In this document: positions 1 through 6,206 of the stretch, piece after piece
How positions within the stretch are numbered: the first letter of the stretch is position 1
Layout of the letters: every line of letters begins with the position of its first letter
From: Pseudomonadota bacterium
GTDB taxonomy: Bacteria; Pseudomonadota; Gammaproteobacteria; Pseudomonadales; Pseudomonadaceae
Assembly (NCBI GenBank): GCA_023431055.1
Contig: JAEYXX010000184.1
Coordinates: 1-9,895, forward strand
Direction: 5' to 3'
Length of the DNA: 9,895 nt
Program-made: the position numbers and the translations under genes
Notes under the pieces: generated by a model
The model's database searches: none
Told to the model about the DNA's origin: nothing
The model's input: the letters and a program-made list of their open reading frames with translations, nothing else

Positions 1-53
1 CTACCGTCCCAGCCCGCAAATGGGGAGGCGGCCAGATCGCTCAATCGGGTCAT
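1..53 (-). CDS. Partial CDS, N-terminus only, product unknown
   Basis: An ATG at 53-51 on the minus strand opens a reading frame that stays open to the left edge, leaving 17 visible codons. The visible peptide is MTRLSDLAASPFAGWDG. A good Shine-Dalgarno match, GGAG, lies six bases upstream (CCTGGAGAGCCTC before the ATG), and this is the main reason for calling it a gene. It lies 72 bases downstream of the acyl-CoA dehydrogenase on the same strand, so the two may be co-transcribed. The fragment is too short to recognise a family and no function is proposed. It could be a chance frame, but the ribosome site and orientation make a real gene more likely than not. Confidence 0.55.
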   Translation of the reverse strand, partial: MTRLSDLAASPFAGWDG

Positions 54-83
54 GAGGCTCTCCAGGCATTTCTGCCTTGGAGC

Positions 84-112
84 CGCGGGGCTACGCCTGA
101 GTTCGCCCCGCG
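84..112. other. Weak hairpin between the two leftmost genes
   Basis: CGCGGGG at 84-90 pairs with CCCCGCG at 106-112 around a 15-base loop, in the 72-base gap behind the acyl-CoA dehydrogenase stop codon. No T-run follows on either strand, so it is not a convincing intrinsic terminator. It may be a weak transcript-end structure or simply a GC-rich coincidence. Confidence 0.25.
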
Positions 113-125
113 AACCGCCGCCCAA

Positions 126-1265
126 TCACACCAGCGAGCGGGAAATGATCTCCTTCATGATCTCGTTGGTGCCGGCATAGATGCGCTGCACACGTGCGTC
201 AGCCCAGGCTCGCGCAATCGGATACTCCCACATGAAGCCGTAGCCACCATGCAGCTGTACGCACTCATCGAGCACCTTGCACTGCAGGTCGGTGGTCCAG
301 TACTTGAGCATCGCCGCAGTCGGCACGTCGAGCTTGCCCTGCAGGTGCAATTCCAGGCAGCGGTCGATGAACACCCGCCCAACCTGAATTTCCGTCGCCA
401 TCTCGGCCAGTTTGAAGCGAGTGTTCTGGAAATCCGCCACGGCCTTGCCGAATGCGTTGCGCTCACGGGTGTAATCCAGCGTCCACTTCAGCGCCGCCTC
501 GGCCGAAGCCAGGGCACCGATGCCCACCGTCAGGCGCTCCTGCGGCAGCTCCTGCATCAGGTAGGCGAAGCCCATGCCGGCCTGGCCCAGCAGGTTCTCC
601 TTGGGTACGCGTACATCCTGGAAGAATAGCTCGGAGGTGTCCTGCGCTTTCATGCCCACCTTCTCCAGGCGCTTGCCCTTGGAGAAGCCCGGCGTGTTGG
701 CCTCCACCAGGAACAGGCTGGTGCCCTTGGCGCCGGCCTTGGGGTCGGTCTTGGCCACGACTATCACCAGATCGGCCAGCCAGCCGTTGGTGATGAAGGT
801 CTTCGAGCCATTGATCACGTACTCGTCGCCATCGAGCACCGCAGTGGTCTTCACGCCCTGCAGGTCGGAGCCGGCACCCGGCTCGGTCATGGCGATGGCG
901 GTAACCATCTCGCCGCTCACCAGCTTGGGCAGGTAGTGCTGCTTCTGCGCCTCGCTGCCGTAATGCAGGATATAGGGCGCGACGATATCCGAGTGCAGCG
1001 AAAATCCGATGCCAGTCAGCCCCAGGCGCCCGATCTCCTCGATCACCACGGTGCTATAGAGGAAGTCGGCAGCCATGCCGCCGTATTCTTCGGGGATATG
1101 CGAACACAACATTCCCGCCTCGCCTGCCTTGTTCCATAGCGCGCGGTCGATATGCCCGTCCTTTTCCCACTGATGGTGATAAGGCACGGCTTCCTGCTCG
1201 AGAAACTTGCGCACGCTGTCACGAAACAGTTCATGGTCGGAGCTGAATAGGGTTCTGGGGATCAT
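126..1265 (-). CDS. Acyl-CoA dehydrogenase, long-chain (LCAD/ACADL-like) type
   Basis: This is an FAD-dependent acyl-CoA dehydrogenase that introduces the alpha-beta double bond in an acyl-CoA thioester and passes electrons to electron-transfer flavoprotein. It is cytoplasmic and acts in fatty-acid or related acyl-CoA oxidation. Counting from the upstream ATG at 1283, AMTEPGAGSDL (residues 131-141) is the first family signature. QLHGGYGFMWEYPIARAW (343-360) and RIYAGTNEIM (367-376) form the second. The usual Glu of IYEGT in medium-chain enzymes is Ala370 here. The segment QELPQER (244-250) matches the region that supplies the catalytic Glu in mammalian LCAD, so Glu249 is the likely base. I prefer the ATG at 1265 (protein begins MIPRTLF, 379 residues) because AGG lies eight bases upstream. 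The ATG at 1283 (385 residues) has no visible ribosome site. The gene is divergent from the GlxA-type regulator. The exact substrate cannot be read from sequence. Confidence 0.93.
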   Translation of the reverse strand: MIPRTLFSSDHELFRDSVRKFLEQEAVPYHHQWEKDGHIDRALWNKAGEAGMLCSHIPEEYGGMAADFLYSTVVIEEIGRLGLTGIGFSLHSDIVAPYILHYGSEAQKQHYLPKLVSGEMVTAIAMTEPGAGSDLQGVKTTAVLDGDEYVINGSKTFITNGWLADLVIVVAKTDPKAGAKGTSLFLVEANTPGFSKGKRLEKVGMKAQDTSELFFQDVRVPKENLLGQAGMGFAYLMQELPQERLTVGIGALASAEAALKWTLDYTRERNAFGKAVADFQNTRFKLAEMATEIQVGRVFIDRCLELHLQGKLDVPTAAMLKYWTTDLQCKVLDECVQLHGGYGFMWEYPIARAWADARVQRIYAGTNEIMKEIISRSLV

Positions 1266-1309
1266 GGCGCTACCTGTGGTCATCGAGGATTCAACGCTCG
1301 ACTTTAGCC

Positions 1310-1325
1310 AAGCAAACGCTTGCTT
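1310..1325. promoter_or_regulatory. Operator-like inverted repeat in the divergent gap
   Basis: AAGCAA (1310-1315) and TTGCTT (1320-1325) form perfect 6-base arms around ACGC. The repeat lies 45-60 bases upstream of the acyl-CoA dehydrogenase ATG and 75-90 bases upstream of the GlxA-type regulator. Symmetry and spacing fit a dimeric repressor or activator site, for example a TetR-family protein, which often control acyl-CoA genes. The cognate regulator is not known. Confidence 0.45.
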
Positions 1326-1385
1326 ACACTGGACACAATCGCCAAAAAATAAGACGATCCAGCCGCCTAGTGACCACTTAGCCTT

Positions 1386-1391
1386 TATAAA
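1386..1391 (+). promoter_or_regulatory. Possible -10 element (TATAAA) of the GlxA-type regulator
   Basis: TATAAA at 1386-1391 matches the sigma-70 -10 consensus at five of six positions and lies only eight bases before the ATG at 1400. A start at the usual distance would give an mRNA with almost no leader. No convincing -35 is seen at 16-18 bases, so the site may be activator-dependent or a chance match in an AT-rich stretch. Confidence 0.3.
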
Positions 1392-1399
1392 AACAACAT

Positions 1400-2404
1400 A
1401 TGGTTAATCATCAGTCAGGCGCCTTACGGCGCGTCAGCATTCTCGCCACCGACGGCGTGTTCGCTTCCACACTCATGCAGGCCAAGGACTTCTTCCACAT
1501 GGCCGGCATTCGTTACGCCAGGCAACAGGGCCTTGGCGATCAGCCTCCGTTCGAGATTCTTCTGGTCAGCCCCGACGGCCAGCCGGTGAACAGCTTCAGC
1601 AAGGTGCGCGTACCGGTCGACGGCGGCCTGGAAGCCTGCGACGCGATCATCCTGCCGGCCTTCTGGGACGACTTCGATGCGCTCAGCCGTCGTTATCCGC
1701 AGGTATTGGACTGGCTGAGGCGCCAGCATGCCAGCGGTACGGCGATCTGCGGGGAAGCCAGCGGGGTGTTCTGGATGGCCGAAGCCGGCTTGCTCGACGG
1801 CAAGGAAGCAACCACCTACTGGCGCTTCTTCCGCGAGTTCGCCGAGCGCTTCCCCAAGGTGCTGCTCAATCAGGACAAGCACCTGTCCGATGCCGACAAC
1901 CTGTATTGCGCCGGCGGTGTCACCTCGGCCTGCGATCTGTACATCTACCTGATCGAGCGTTACTGCGGTGCCGGCGTGGCCCAGGGTGTGGCACGCGACA
2001 TTCTCTACGAGGTGCAGCGCAGCTATACCCCCGGGCGCATCGGCTTTGGCGGGCAGAAGCTGCACCAGGACGTGACCGTGCTGCAGATCCAGCATTGGCT
2101 GGAGGAGCACTACGCCGACAAGTTCCGCTTCGAGGATGTGGCCCGCGAGCACGGCATGAGCATTCGCAACTTCATGCGCCGCTTCCAGGGCGCCACCGGC
2201 GACAAACCCCTGCACTACCTGCAGCGCCTGCGCATCGAAACCGCCAAGAGCCTGCTCTCCTCCACGCGCAAGAGCATCAAGACCATCAGCTACGAGGTCG
2301 GCTACGACGACGCCAGCTTCTTTGCCCGCCTGTTCCGCCAGCATACCGAGCTGTCGCCGAACCAGTATCGCCGGCAATTTCAGCAGAAGGACCCGCAGAA
2401 CTGA
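1400..2404 (+). CDS. GlxA-family AraC-type transcriptional regulator
   Basis: This 334-residue DNA-binding regulator has two parts. Residues about 10-190 form a DJ-1/PfpI (class I glutamine amidotransferase-like) sensing domain. It includes the elbow AICGEASG, with Cys118, followed by AEAGLLDGKEATTYW (127-141), a typical GlxA-family stretch. Residues about 225-328 are the double helix-turn-helix AraC domain. It has FEDVAREHGMSIRNFMRRF (244-262) as the first HTH, and the signature TISYEVGYDDASFFARLFR (295-313) with TELSPNQYRRQF as the second. The amidotransferase-like half of this family normally senses ligand rather than catalysing. The ATG at 1400 has no clear Shine-Dalgarno sequence, but the family fold starts near residue 10, so it is the best start. 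The gene is divergent from the acyl-CoA dehydrogenase and is a candidate to control it; the ligand is unknown. I recall the same order in P. aeruginosa near PA4435-PA4436. Confidence 0.92.
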   Translation: MVNHQSGALRRVSILATDGVFASTLMQAKDFFHMAGIRYARQQGLGDQPPFEILLVSPDGQPVNSFSKVRVPVDGGLEACDAIILPAFWDDFDALSRRYPQVLDWLRRQHASGTAICGEASGVFWMAEAGLLDGKEATTYWRFFREFAERFPKVLLNQDKHLSDADNLYCAGGVTSACDLYIYLIERYCGAGVAQGVARDILYEVQRSYTPGRIGFGGQKLHQDVTVLQIQHWLEEHYADKFRFEDVAREHGMSIRNFMRRFQGATGDKPLHYLQRLRIETAKSLLSSTRKSIKTISYEVGYDDASFFARLFRQHTELSPNQYRRQFQQKDPQN

Positions 2405-2416
2405 GCGTCTCAGCCC

Positions 2417-2440
2417 GTGGGCGGCAAAGCGCCAGCCCAC
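2417..2440. other. Hairpin behind the GlxA-type regulator
   Basis: GTGGGCGGC (2417-2425) pairs with GCC-A-GCCCAC (2431-2440) with one bulged A. It lies 13 bases after the regulator's stop codon. There is no T-run, so intrinsic termination is doubtful. It could be a weak terminator or a degenerate intergenic palindrome. Confidence 0.3.
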
Positions 2441-2513
2441 CCTTGGTTAGGTTGGCGCCCTGCAGCAGCGCCCTATGATCGACGGTGAACATAACAACAA
2501 CAGGTTCACCACC

Positions 2514-3469
2514 ATGCGCCGTTTATTGATTGCCCTGCTTGCCACCTGCAGCCTCAGTGCTGCGGCGGCCGATAACTGGAAATCCTTCCCGCTCGACCAG
2601 AGCGCCTACGACTACAGCGGCGACAAGCTGCGCCAGGCCTGGCCGCAACTGACCCGCGGCTTCGGCGATTACCCCTTCCCCGACGCCGACTGGGTGGTGA
2701 ACATGGCCACCCAGCATCCACAGGCCCTGGAAAAGACCGTGGCCGCCGGCACCGGCTTTAGCGGCAAACCGGAAGAAGCCGAGGCCTATGCGCAGAAACT
2801 GCAGGAAGTCTGGCGCCTGATGTTCCGCGGCGATTTCGCCCAGGCCAAGGAACAGGGCATGGCGCTAGGCATCGGCGGACAGATACCGGCGATGTTCGCC
2901 CAGGTCGTCTACGCCATGTTCCTGGTGCCGGATCAGGCCGAAAAACACCGCCTGCTGGAGGAAGTGATCGCCTACACCGACGAGGACTGGTGCAGGCTGA
3001 TGCCGTCGCTCAGTTCAGCCGCGTCTATGCCAAGGCACGCCTTGGCGAGGAACTCTCGGTGCCGGTGGTGCTCAAGCGCGGCTACACCTCGCAAATCCCC
3101 CAGGAGCTGGACGCCCTGCTGGCCAAGCAGCCCAGGCAGCCGTTCGCCCTGGCGCTCTATGGCGGATACGAGGCCGGCGTGATCCGCAAGGTCGGCAAGC
3201 TGGTGGGCAAGATGACCTACGGGGTTAGCGCCGACAAGATGGAAACCTACTTCCAGCGCAGCTTCCAGGCTCGCGACGACCTGCCCATCGGCCACTACGA
3301 ATACGCCAACGCACTGACCTATGTGTATGGCGACGATGAAGAACAGAAGGTCATCGAACACCTCGAGCGTGCCGTGGCGATCAAGCCGATCAGCGCCATG
3401 GAGGCCCTGGAAGTGGCTCACGCGCAGAAGCTGCTGACCCAGTATCAGCAGAAGCTGGCGAAGAACTGA
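2514..3469 (+). pseudogene. Exported helical-repeat (TPR-like) protein, split by a one-base frameshift
   Basis: The first half starts at ATG 2514 with a signal peptide: MRR, a hydrophobic run LLIALLATCSLS, then SAAAA before DNW, with a likely cut near residue 19. An in-frame ATG at 2475 would put 13 polar residues before the signal and is rejected. The frame runs 159 codons through ...YTDEDW (to 2990). The homologous continuation, QADAVAQFSRVYAKARLGEE..., is in the frame one base back and runs to the TAA-free end and TGA at 3467-3469. Restoring one base between TGG and TGCAG, for example C to give TGG-CTG-CAG, yields an intact protein of about 318 residues. The C-terminal part (ANALTYVYGDDEEQKVIEHL, then AVAIKP) looks like a TPR helical pair. 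No slippery heptamer is evident, so this is either a recent mutation or a sequencing or assembly error. Both halves are otherwise free of stops. The family is not recognised; function is unknown, and a periplasmic location is inferred from the signal peptide. Confidence 0.75.
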
Positions 3470-3500
3470 ATGCCACCGGGCGTGCCCGGCACGTCCATCA

Positions 3501-3535
3501 ACGAAAAAGGCGACCTTGTGGGTCGCCTTTTTCGT
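3501..3535. terminator. Bidirectional intrinsic terminator between convergent genes
   Basis: Bases 3501-3515 and 3521-3535 are perfect 15-base complements (ACGAAAAAGGCGACC and its complement) around the loop TTGTG. An A-run on the left arm and a T-run on the right arm give a terminal T-tract on both strands. It sits between the frameshifted plus-strand gene ending at 3469 and zapE ending at 3547, and should end both transcripts. Confidence 0.9.
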
Positions 3536-3546
3536 ATCGCTGAACC

Positions 3547-4641
3547 TCAGGGCCGGTGTGGGCGCGAGAGGAACTCGTGCGATTGCATCTCCAGCAGACG
3601 ACTCAGCGTACGCTGGAACTCGAAGCTCAGACGGCCGCCGGTATAGAGATCCTTGAGCTCCACCTCGGCAGAGATGATCAGCTTGACGTTGCGGTCGTAG
3701 AACTCGTCCACCAGGTTGATGAAGCGCCGCGCCATGTCGTCCTTGGCAACGCCCATCTGCTCGACGTTGGCCAGGATCACCGCGTGGAAGATCTTGCCCA
3801 GCTCGATGTAGTCGTTCTGGCTGCGCGGGCCATCGCAGAGTTCGCGGAACTCGAACCAGGCCACGTCTTCGCACACGCGCACGGCATTGATCGCGCGGTT
3901 CTCGATCATCAGCGCCTCGTTCTCCACCATATGGGTGCAGTCCGGCAGCAGGCTCTGGAAGCTCTTGAGCAGGCTCTGCTCGGCCTCGGCGCCGAGCGGG
4001 AAGTGGAACAGCTCGGCCTGCTCCAGCGCACGCAGGCGATAGTCGACGCCGCTGTCGACGTTGACGATATCGGTGTGCTCCTTGAGCAGGGCGATGGCCG
4101 GCAGGAAACGCGCACGCTGCAGGCCATCCTTGTACAGGCCGTCCGGCACGATGTTGGAGGTGGCGACCAGCGACACGCCATTCTTGAACAGTTCTTCGAG
4201 CAGCGTGGCGAGGATCATCGCGTCGGTAATGTCGCTGACGAAGAACTCGTCGAAGCAGATTACCCGCGCCTCGTCGGCGAAGCGCTTGCCGATGATGGTC
4301 AGCGGGTTCTTTTCGCCCTTGAGGGTCTTCATCTCCTCGTGCACGCGCTTCATGAAGCGGTGGAAGTGGGTGCGCATCTTCTGCTCGAACGGCAGCGCGT
4401 CGAAGAAGGTATCGACCAGATAGGTCTTGCCGCGGCCGACGCCACCCCAGAAATACAGGCCCTTGACCGGCCCTTGCGGCTTCTTGCCGAACAGCTTGCC
4501 CATCAACCCGGACTTGCCCTGGTCGCGCGCGATCAGATCGTCATACAGACGCTGCAGATGGCGGACGGCATTTTCCTGGGCCGCATCATGGAAGAAGTCG
4601 GGCCGCTTGAGGTCGGCCTGATAACGCTCTAGGGGGGTCAT
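3547..4641 (-). CDS. zapE: Cell division protein ZapE (AFG1-family ATPase)
   Basis: This 364-residue AFG1/ZapE P-loop ATPase is known in E. coli as a Z-ring-associated protein that affects FtsZ assembly at late division and under stress. Mitochondrial relatives (Afg1/Lace1) help degrade or extract membrane proteins. Walker A is GGVGRGKT (66-73). Walker B is VICFDEFF (127-134). TSN (161-163) fits sensor 1. Arg344 and Arg348 in the C-terminal RTLSRLLEMQS are candidates for the arginine finger. Length and ends match the family, and the ATG at 4641 is the only sensible start, although no strong Shine-Dalgarno sequence precedes it. trpS lies upstream on the same strand, but an intrinsic terminator falls between them, ending about 20 bases before this ATG. 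A promoter-like element overlaps that terminator, so zapE is probably transcribed separately. Confidence 0.95.
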   Translation of the reverse strand: MTPLERYQADLKRPDFFHDAAQENAVRHLQRLYDDLIARDQGKSGLMGKLFGKKPQGPVKGLYFWGGVGRGKTYLVDTFFDALPFEQKMRTHFHRFMKRVHEEMKTLKGEKNPLTIIGKRFADEARVICFDEFFVSDITDAMILATLLEELFKNGVSLVATSNIVPDGLYKDGLQRARFLPAIALLKEHTDIVNVDSGVDYRLRALEQAELFHFPLGAEAEQSLLKSFQSLLPDCTHMVENEALMIENRAINAVRVCEDVAWFEFRELCDGPRSQNDYIELGKIFHAVILANVEQMGVAKDDMARRFINLVDEFYDRNVKLIISAEVELKDLYTGGRLSFEFQRTLSRLLEMQSHEFLSRPHRP

Positions 4642-4661
4642 GATTCGTTAGCCGGGCAAGT

Positions 4662-4698
4662 AAAAAACGGGGGCGTCACTTTAGCGACGCCCCCGTTT
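4662..4698 (-). terminator. Intrinsic terminator of trpS
   Basis: Bases 4665-4677 (AAACGGGGGCGTC) are perfectly complementary to 4686-4698 around an eight-base loop. On the minus strand the stem is followed by a run of six T (complement of 4662-4667). It lies 43 bases beyond the trpS stop codon and about 20 bases before the zapE ATG, so it divides the two genes' transcripts. Confidence 0.85.
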
Positions 4699-4706
4699 GT
4701 TGGCAA
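4678..4706 (-). promoter_or_regulatory. Putative sigma-70 promoter for zapE inside the trpS terminator
   Basis: Read on the minus strand, TTGCCA (complement of 4701-4706; five of six to the -35 consensus) is followed after exactly 17 bases by TAAAGT (complement of 4678-4683; four of six to the -10). The -10 occupies the terminator loop. A start near 4671 would fall within the second stem arm, so the zapE mRNA would lack the first arm and could not form the terminator. This is inferred from consensus matches only. Confidence 0.45.
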
Positions 4707-4714
4707 TCATGGCC

Positions 4715-4739
4715 GTAGCCCGGATTTCATCCGGGCTAC
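4715..4739. repeat. Small palindromic repeat (GTAGCCCGGAT type)
   Basis: GTAGCCCGGAT (4715-4725) and its exact complement (4729-4739) surround the loop TTC. The element ends one base before the trpS stop codon at 4741. I recognise this sequence as a dispersed intergenic palindrome found in many Pseudomonas and related gammaproteobacteria. It may stabilise the trpS 3' end. Confidence 0.7.
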
Positions 4740-4740
4740 T

Positions 4741-6087
4741 TCACTCCTGCGGGGCCAATGCCTCGCGCAGGCGGGCGATGGCAGCCTCCACGGCCTGAGC
4801 ATCGGCGAATTCGGGGCTGCTGGCCACGTTCTCGCCATCGATCCACACCGAGAACGCCAGACCTTCGGCACGCACGTCCAGTGCTTCGCCGGATTGCAGG
4901 CGTTTGTTGACCATGCCCGCCGACTTGCCATCGACGAAGGATTTCGACAGCAGCAGTTGCTCGCCATCGGCATCCAGCAGGCGGAAGCGGAAGCTGCCGT
5001 CGTCGTCGCGGAAGCTGACGAAGCGTGCGCTCTTGGCAGCCTTCTTCTTCTCGCCGGCCGCCACCTGCACCTGCTCACGGAACGAGCGCAGGCCCACCGC
5101 CTCGCGCAGTTCACCGAGGAACGGCGTGGCGATCCTGCGCGCCTTGGCCGCACCAGCGAGGAGAATGTCCTCCAGGTCGGCTGGCTTGGCGATCAGCGCG
5201 TTGTAGCGCTCGCGTGCCTCGCCCAGGGTGTCTTCGAGCAGTTGGTACAGGCGATTCTTCGCCTCGCCCCAGGCCAGGCCGCCCTCCAGCTCGGCGCGGA
5301 ACTCGGCCTGCTGCGACTGGCTGGCGAAGGCCTGGTACAGGGTGAACAGGTGCGAGCCTTCGGCATCCTTGGGCTCACCCGGCAACTTGGAGTCGGTGAC
5401 GATACGCGCCACGGCATCCTTGAGTTGCTTGGCGCTGCCGAACAGCGGGATGGTGTTGTCATAACTCTTGCTCATCTTGCGCCCGTCGAGGCCGGGCAGC
5501 GTGGCCACTTCTTCCTCGATCACCACCTCGGGCAGGACGAACAGATCCTTGCCCTTGCCGAACAGGTGGTTGAAGCGCTGGCCGATGTCGCGGGCCATTT
5601 CCACGTGCTGAATCTGGTCGCGGCCGACCGGCACCTTCTGCGCGTTGAACATGAGGATGTCCGCCGCCATCAGCACCGGGTAGCTGAACAGGCCCATGGT
5701 CACGCCGGCATCCGGGTCTTCACCGGCTTCGACGTTCTTGTCCACCGAAGCCTTGTAGGCGTGGGCGCGGTTGAGCAGCCCCTTGCCGGCGACGCAAGTC
5801 AGCAGCCAGCACAGCTCGGGGATCTCGGGAATGTCGGACTGGCGGTAGAAAGTCGCCTTGTCGGTATCCAGGCCCAGCGCCAGCCAGGTGGCAGCGATTT
5901 CCAGACGCGAGCGCTGGATGCGCGCCGGGTCGTCGCACTTGATCAGCGCGTGGTAGTCGGCGAGGAAGTAGAAGGAGTCCATCTGCGGATCGCGGCTGGC
6001 AGCGATGGCCGGACGGATGGCGCCGGCATAGTTGCCCAGGTGCGGCGTGCCGGTGGTGGTGATACCGGTGAGGATACGGGTGGTCAT
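4741..6087 (-). CDS. trpS: Tryptophan--tRNA ligase, long form
   Basis: This is a class I aminoacyl-tRNA synthetase of 448 residues that activates tryptophan with ATP and charges tRNA-Trp in the cytoplasm. The HIGH motif appears as PHLGN (residues 15-19) just after [14 protein letters not shown]. The KMSKS loop is intact as [10 protein letters not shown] (202-211). The catalytic core ends near residue 345, close to the roughly 334-residue E. coli enzyme. A lysine-rich linker (347-354) then leads to a C-terminal module of about 95 residues (355-448) containing [20 protein letters not shown]. The ATG at 6087 is chosen because the conserved family start begins there. A TTG at 6111 would add eight non-conserved residues. 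No strong Shine-Dalgarno sequence is visible. The hydrolase gene lies 119 bases upstream on the same strand, with an inverted palindrome pair between, and an intrinsic terminator follows trpS. Confidence 0.96.
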   Translation of the reverse strand: MTTRILTGITTTGTPHLGNYAGAIRPAIAASRDPQMDSFYFLADYHALIKCDDPARIQRSRLEIAATWLALGLDTDKATFYRQSDIPEIPELCWLLTCVAGKGLLNRAHAYKASVDKNVEAGEDPDAGVTMGLFSYPVLMAADILMFNAQKVPVGRDQIQHVEMARDIGQRFNHLFGKGKDLFVLPEVVIEEEVATLPGLDGRKMSKSYDNTIPLFGSAKQLKDAVARIVTDSKLPGEPKDAEGSHLFTLYQAFASQSQQAEFRAELEGGLAWGEAKNRLYQLLEDTLGEARERYNALIAKPADLEDILLAGAAKARRIATPFLGELREAVGLRSFREQVQVAAGEKKKAAKSARFVSFRDDDGSFRFRLLDADGEQLLLSKSFVDGKSAGMVNKRLQSGEALDVRAEGLAFSVWIDGENVASSPEFADAQAVEAAIARLREALAPQE

Positions 6088-6133
6088 AGTAATTCGCTTG
6101 TCTTGCTGCAATGACGTGGCAGGCCTTCATTTG

Positions 6134-6204
6134 CCGTCACTCCCGCGAAGGCGGGAGCCTAGGTGCTGCGGCCCTCTGGGTTCCCGCCTGTGCGGGAATG
6201 ACGG
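6134..6204. repeat. Inverted pair of palindromic repeats (CCGTCATTCCCGC type)
   Basis: Two small hairpins, CTCCCGC/GCGGGAG (6140-6157) and TTCCCGC/GCGGGAA (6181-6198), face each other. The outer arms 6134-6146 and 6192-6204 are complementary except for one G-T pair, so the whole 71-base unit can fold into one long hairpin. It ends two bases from the hydrolase stop codon. The CCGTCATTCCCGC core is a common dispersed proteobacterial palindrome. It has the two-in-inversion form of a REPIN and codes for no transposase. Confidence 0.75.
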
Positions 6205-6206
6205 TT

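Noticed and set aside
1424..2440. Long minus-strand open frame of 338 codons opposite the GlxA-type regulator
   Set aside because: It is a mirror of the regulator in GC-rich DNA. The translation is low-complexity, rich in Ala, Gly, Val and Leu, with no family motif, whereas the plus strand encodes a clear two-domain protein.
2475..2513. ATG at 2475 as the start of the exported protein
   Set aside because: It would place 13 polar residues in front of a typical signal peptide that begins at the ATG at 2514.
2514..2550. Lipoprotein signal at Cys12 of the exported protein
   Set aside because: LATC has Thr just before Cys and lies very early; the AAAA-D junction fits ordinary signal peptidase I cleavage better.
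2980..3000. Programmed -1 frameshifting in the exported protein gene
   Set aside because: The shift direction would fit a -1 slip, but GACTGGTGCAGG holds no X-XXY-YYZ slippery heptamer and no clear downstream pseudoknot was seen. A mutation or read error is simpler.
2972..3874. 300-codon minus-strand open frame crossing the terminator at 3501-3535
   Set aside because: It is antisense to the frameshifted exported protein and out of frame with zapE, and it reads through a strong terminator. It has no recognisable domain.
3556..4632. Long plus-strand open frame opposite zapE
   Set aside because: Antisense shadow of the ZapE frame. The translation shows no motifs, and ZapE has intact Walker A and B.
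6088..6111. TTG start for trpS at 6111
   Set aside because: It would add eight non-conserved residues (MQQDKRIT) and has no ribosome site. The conserved family start MTTR begins at the ATG at 6087.
4894..6114. 406-codon plus-strand open frame opposite trpS
   Set aside because: Antisense shadow rich in His, Gln, Val and Ala. TrpS has intact HIGH-like and KMSKS motifs.
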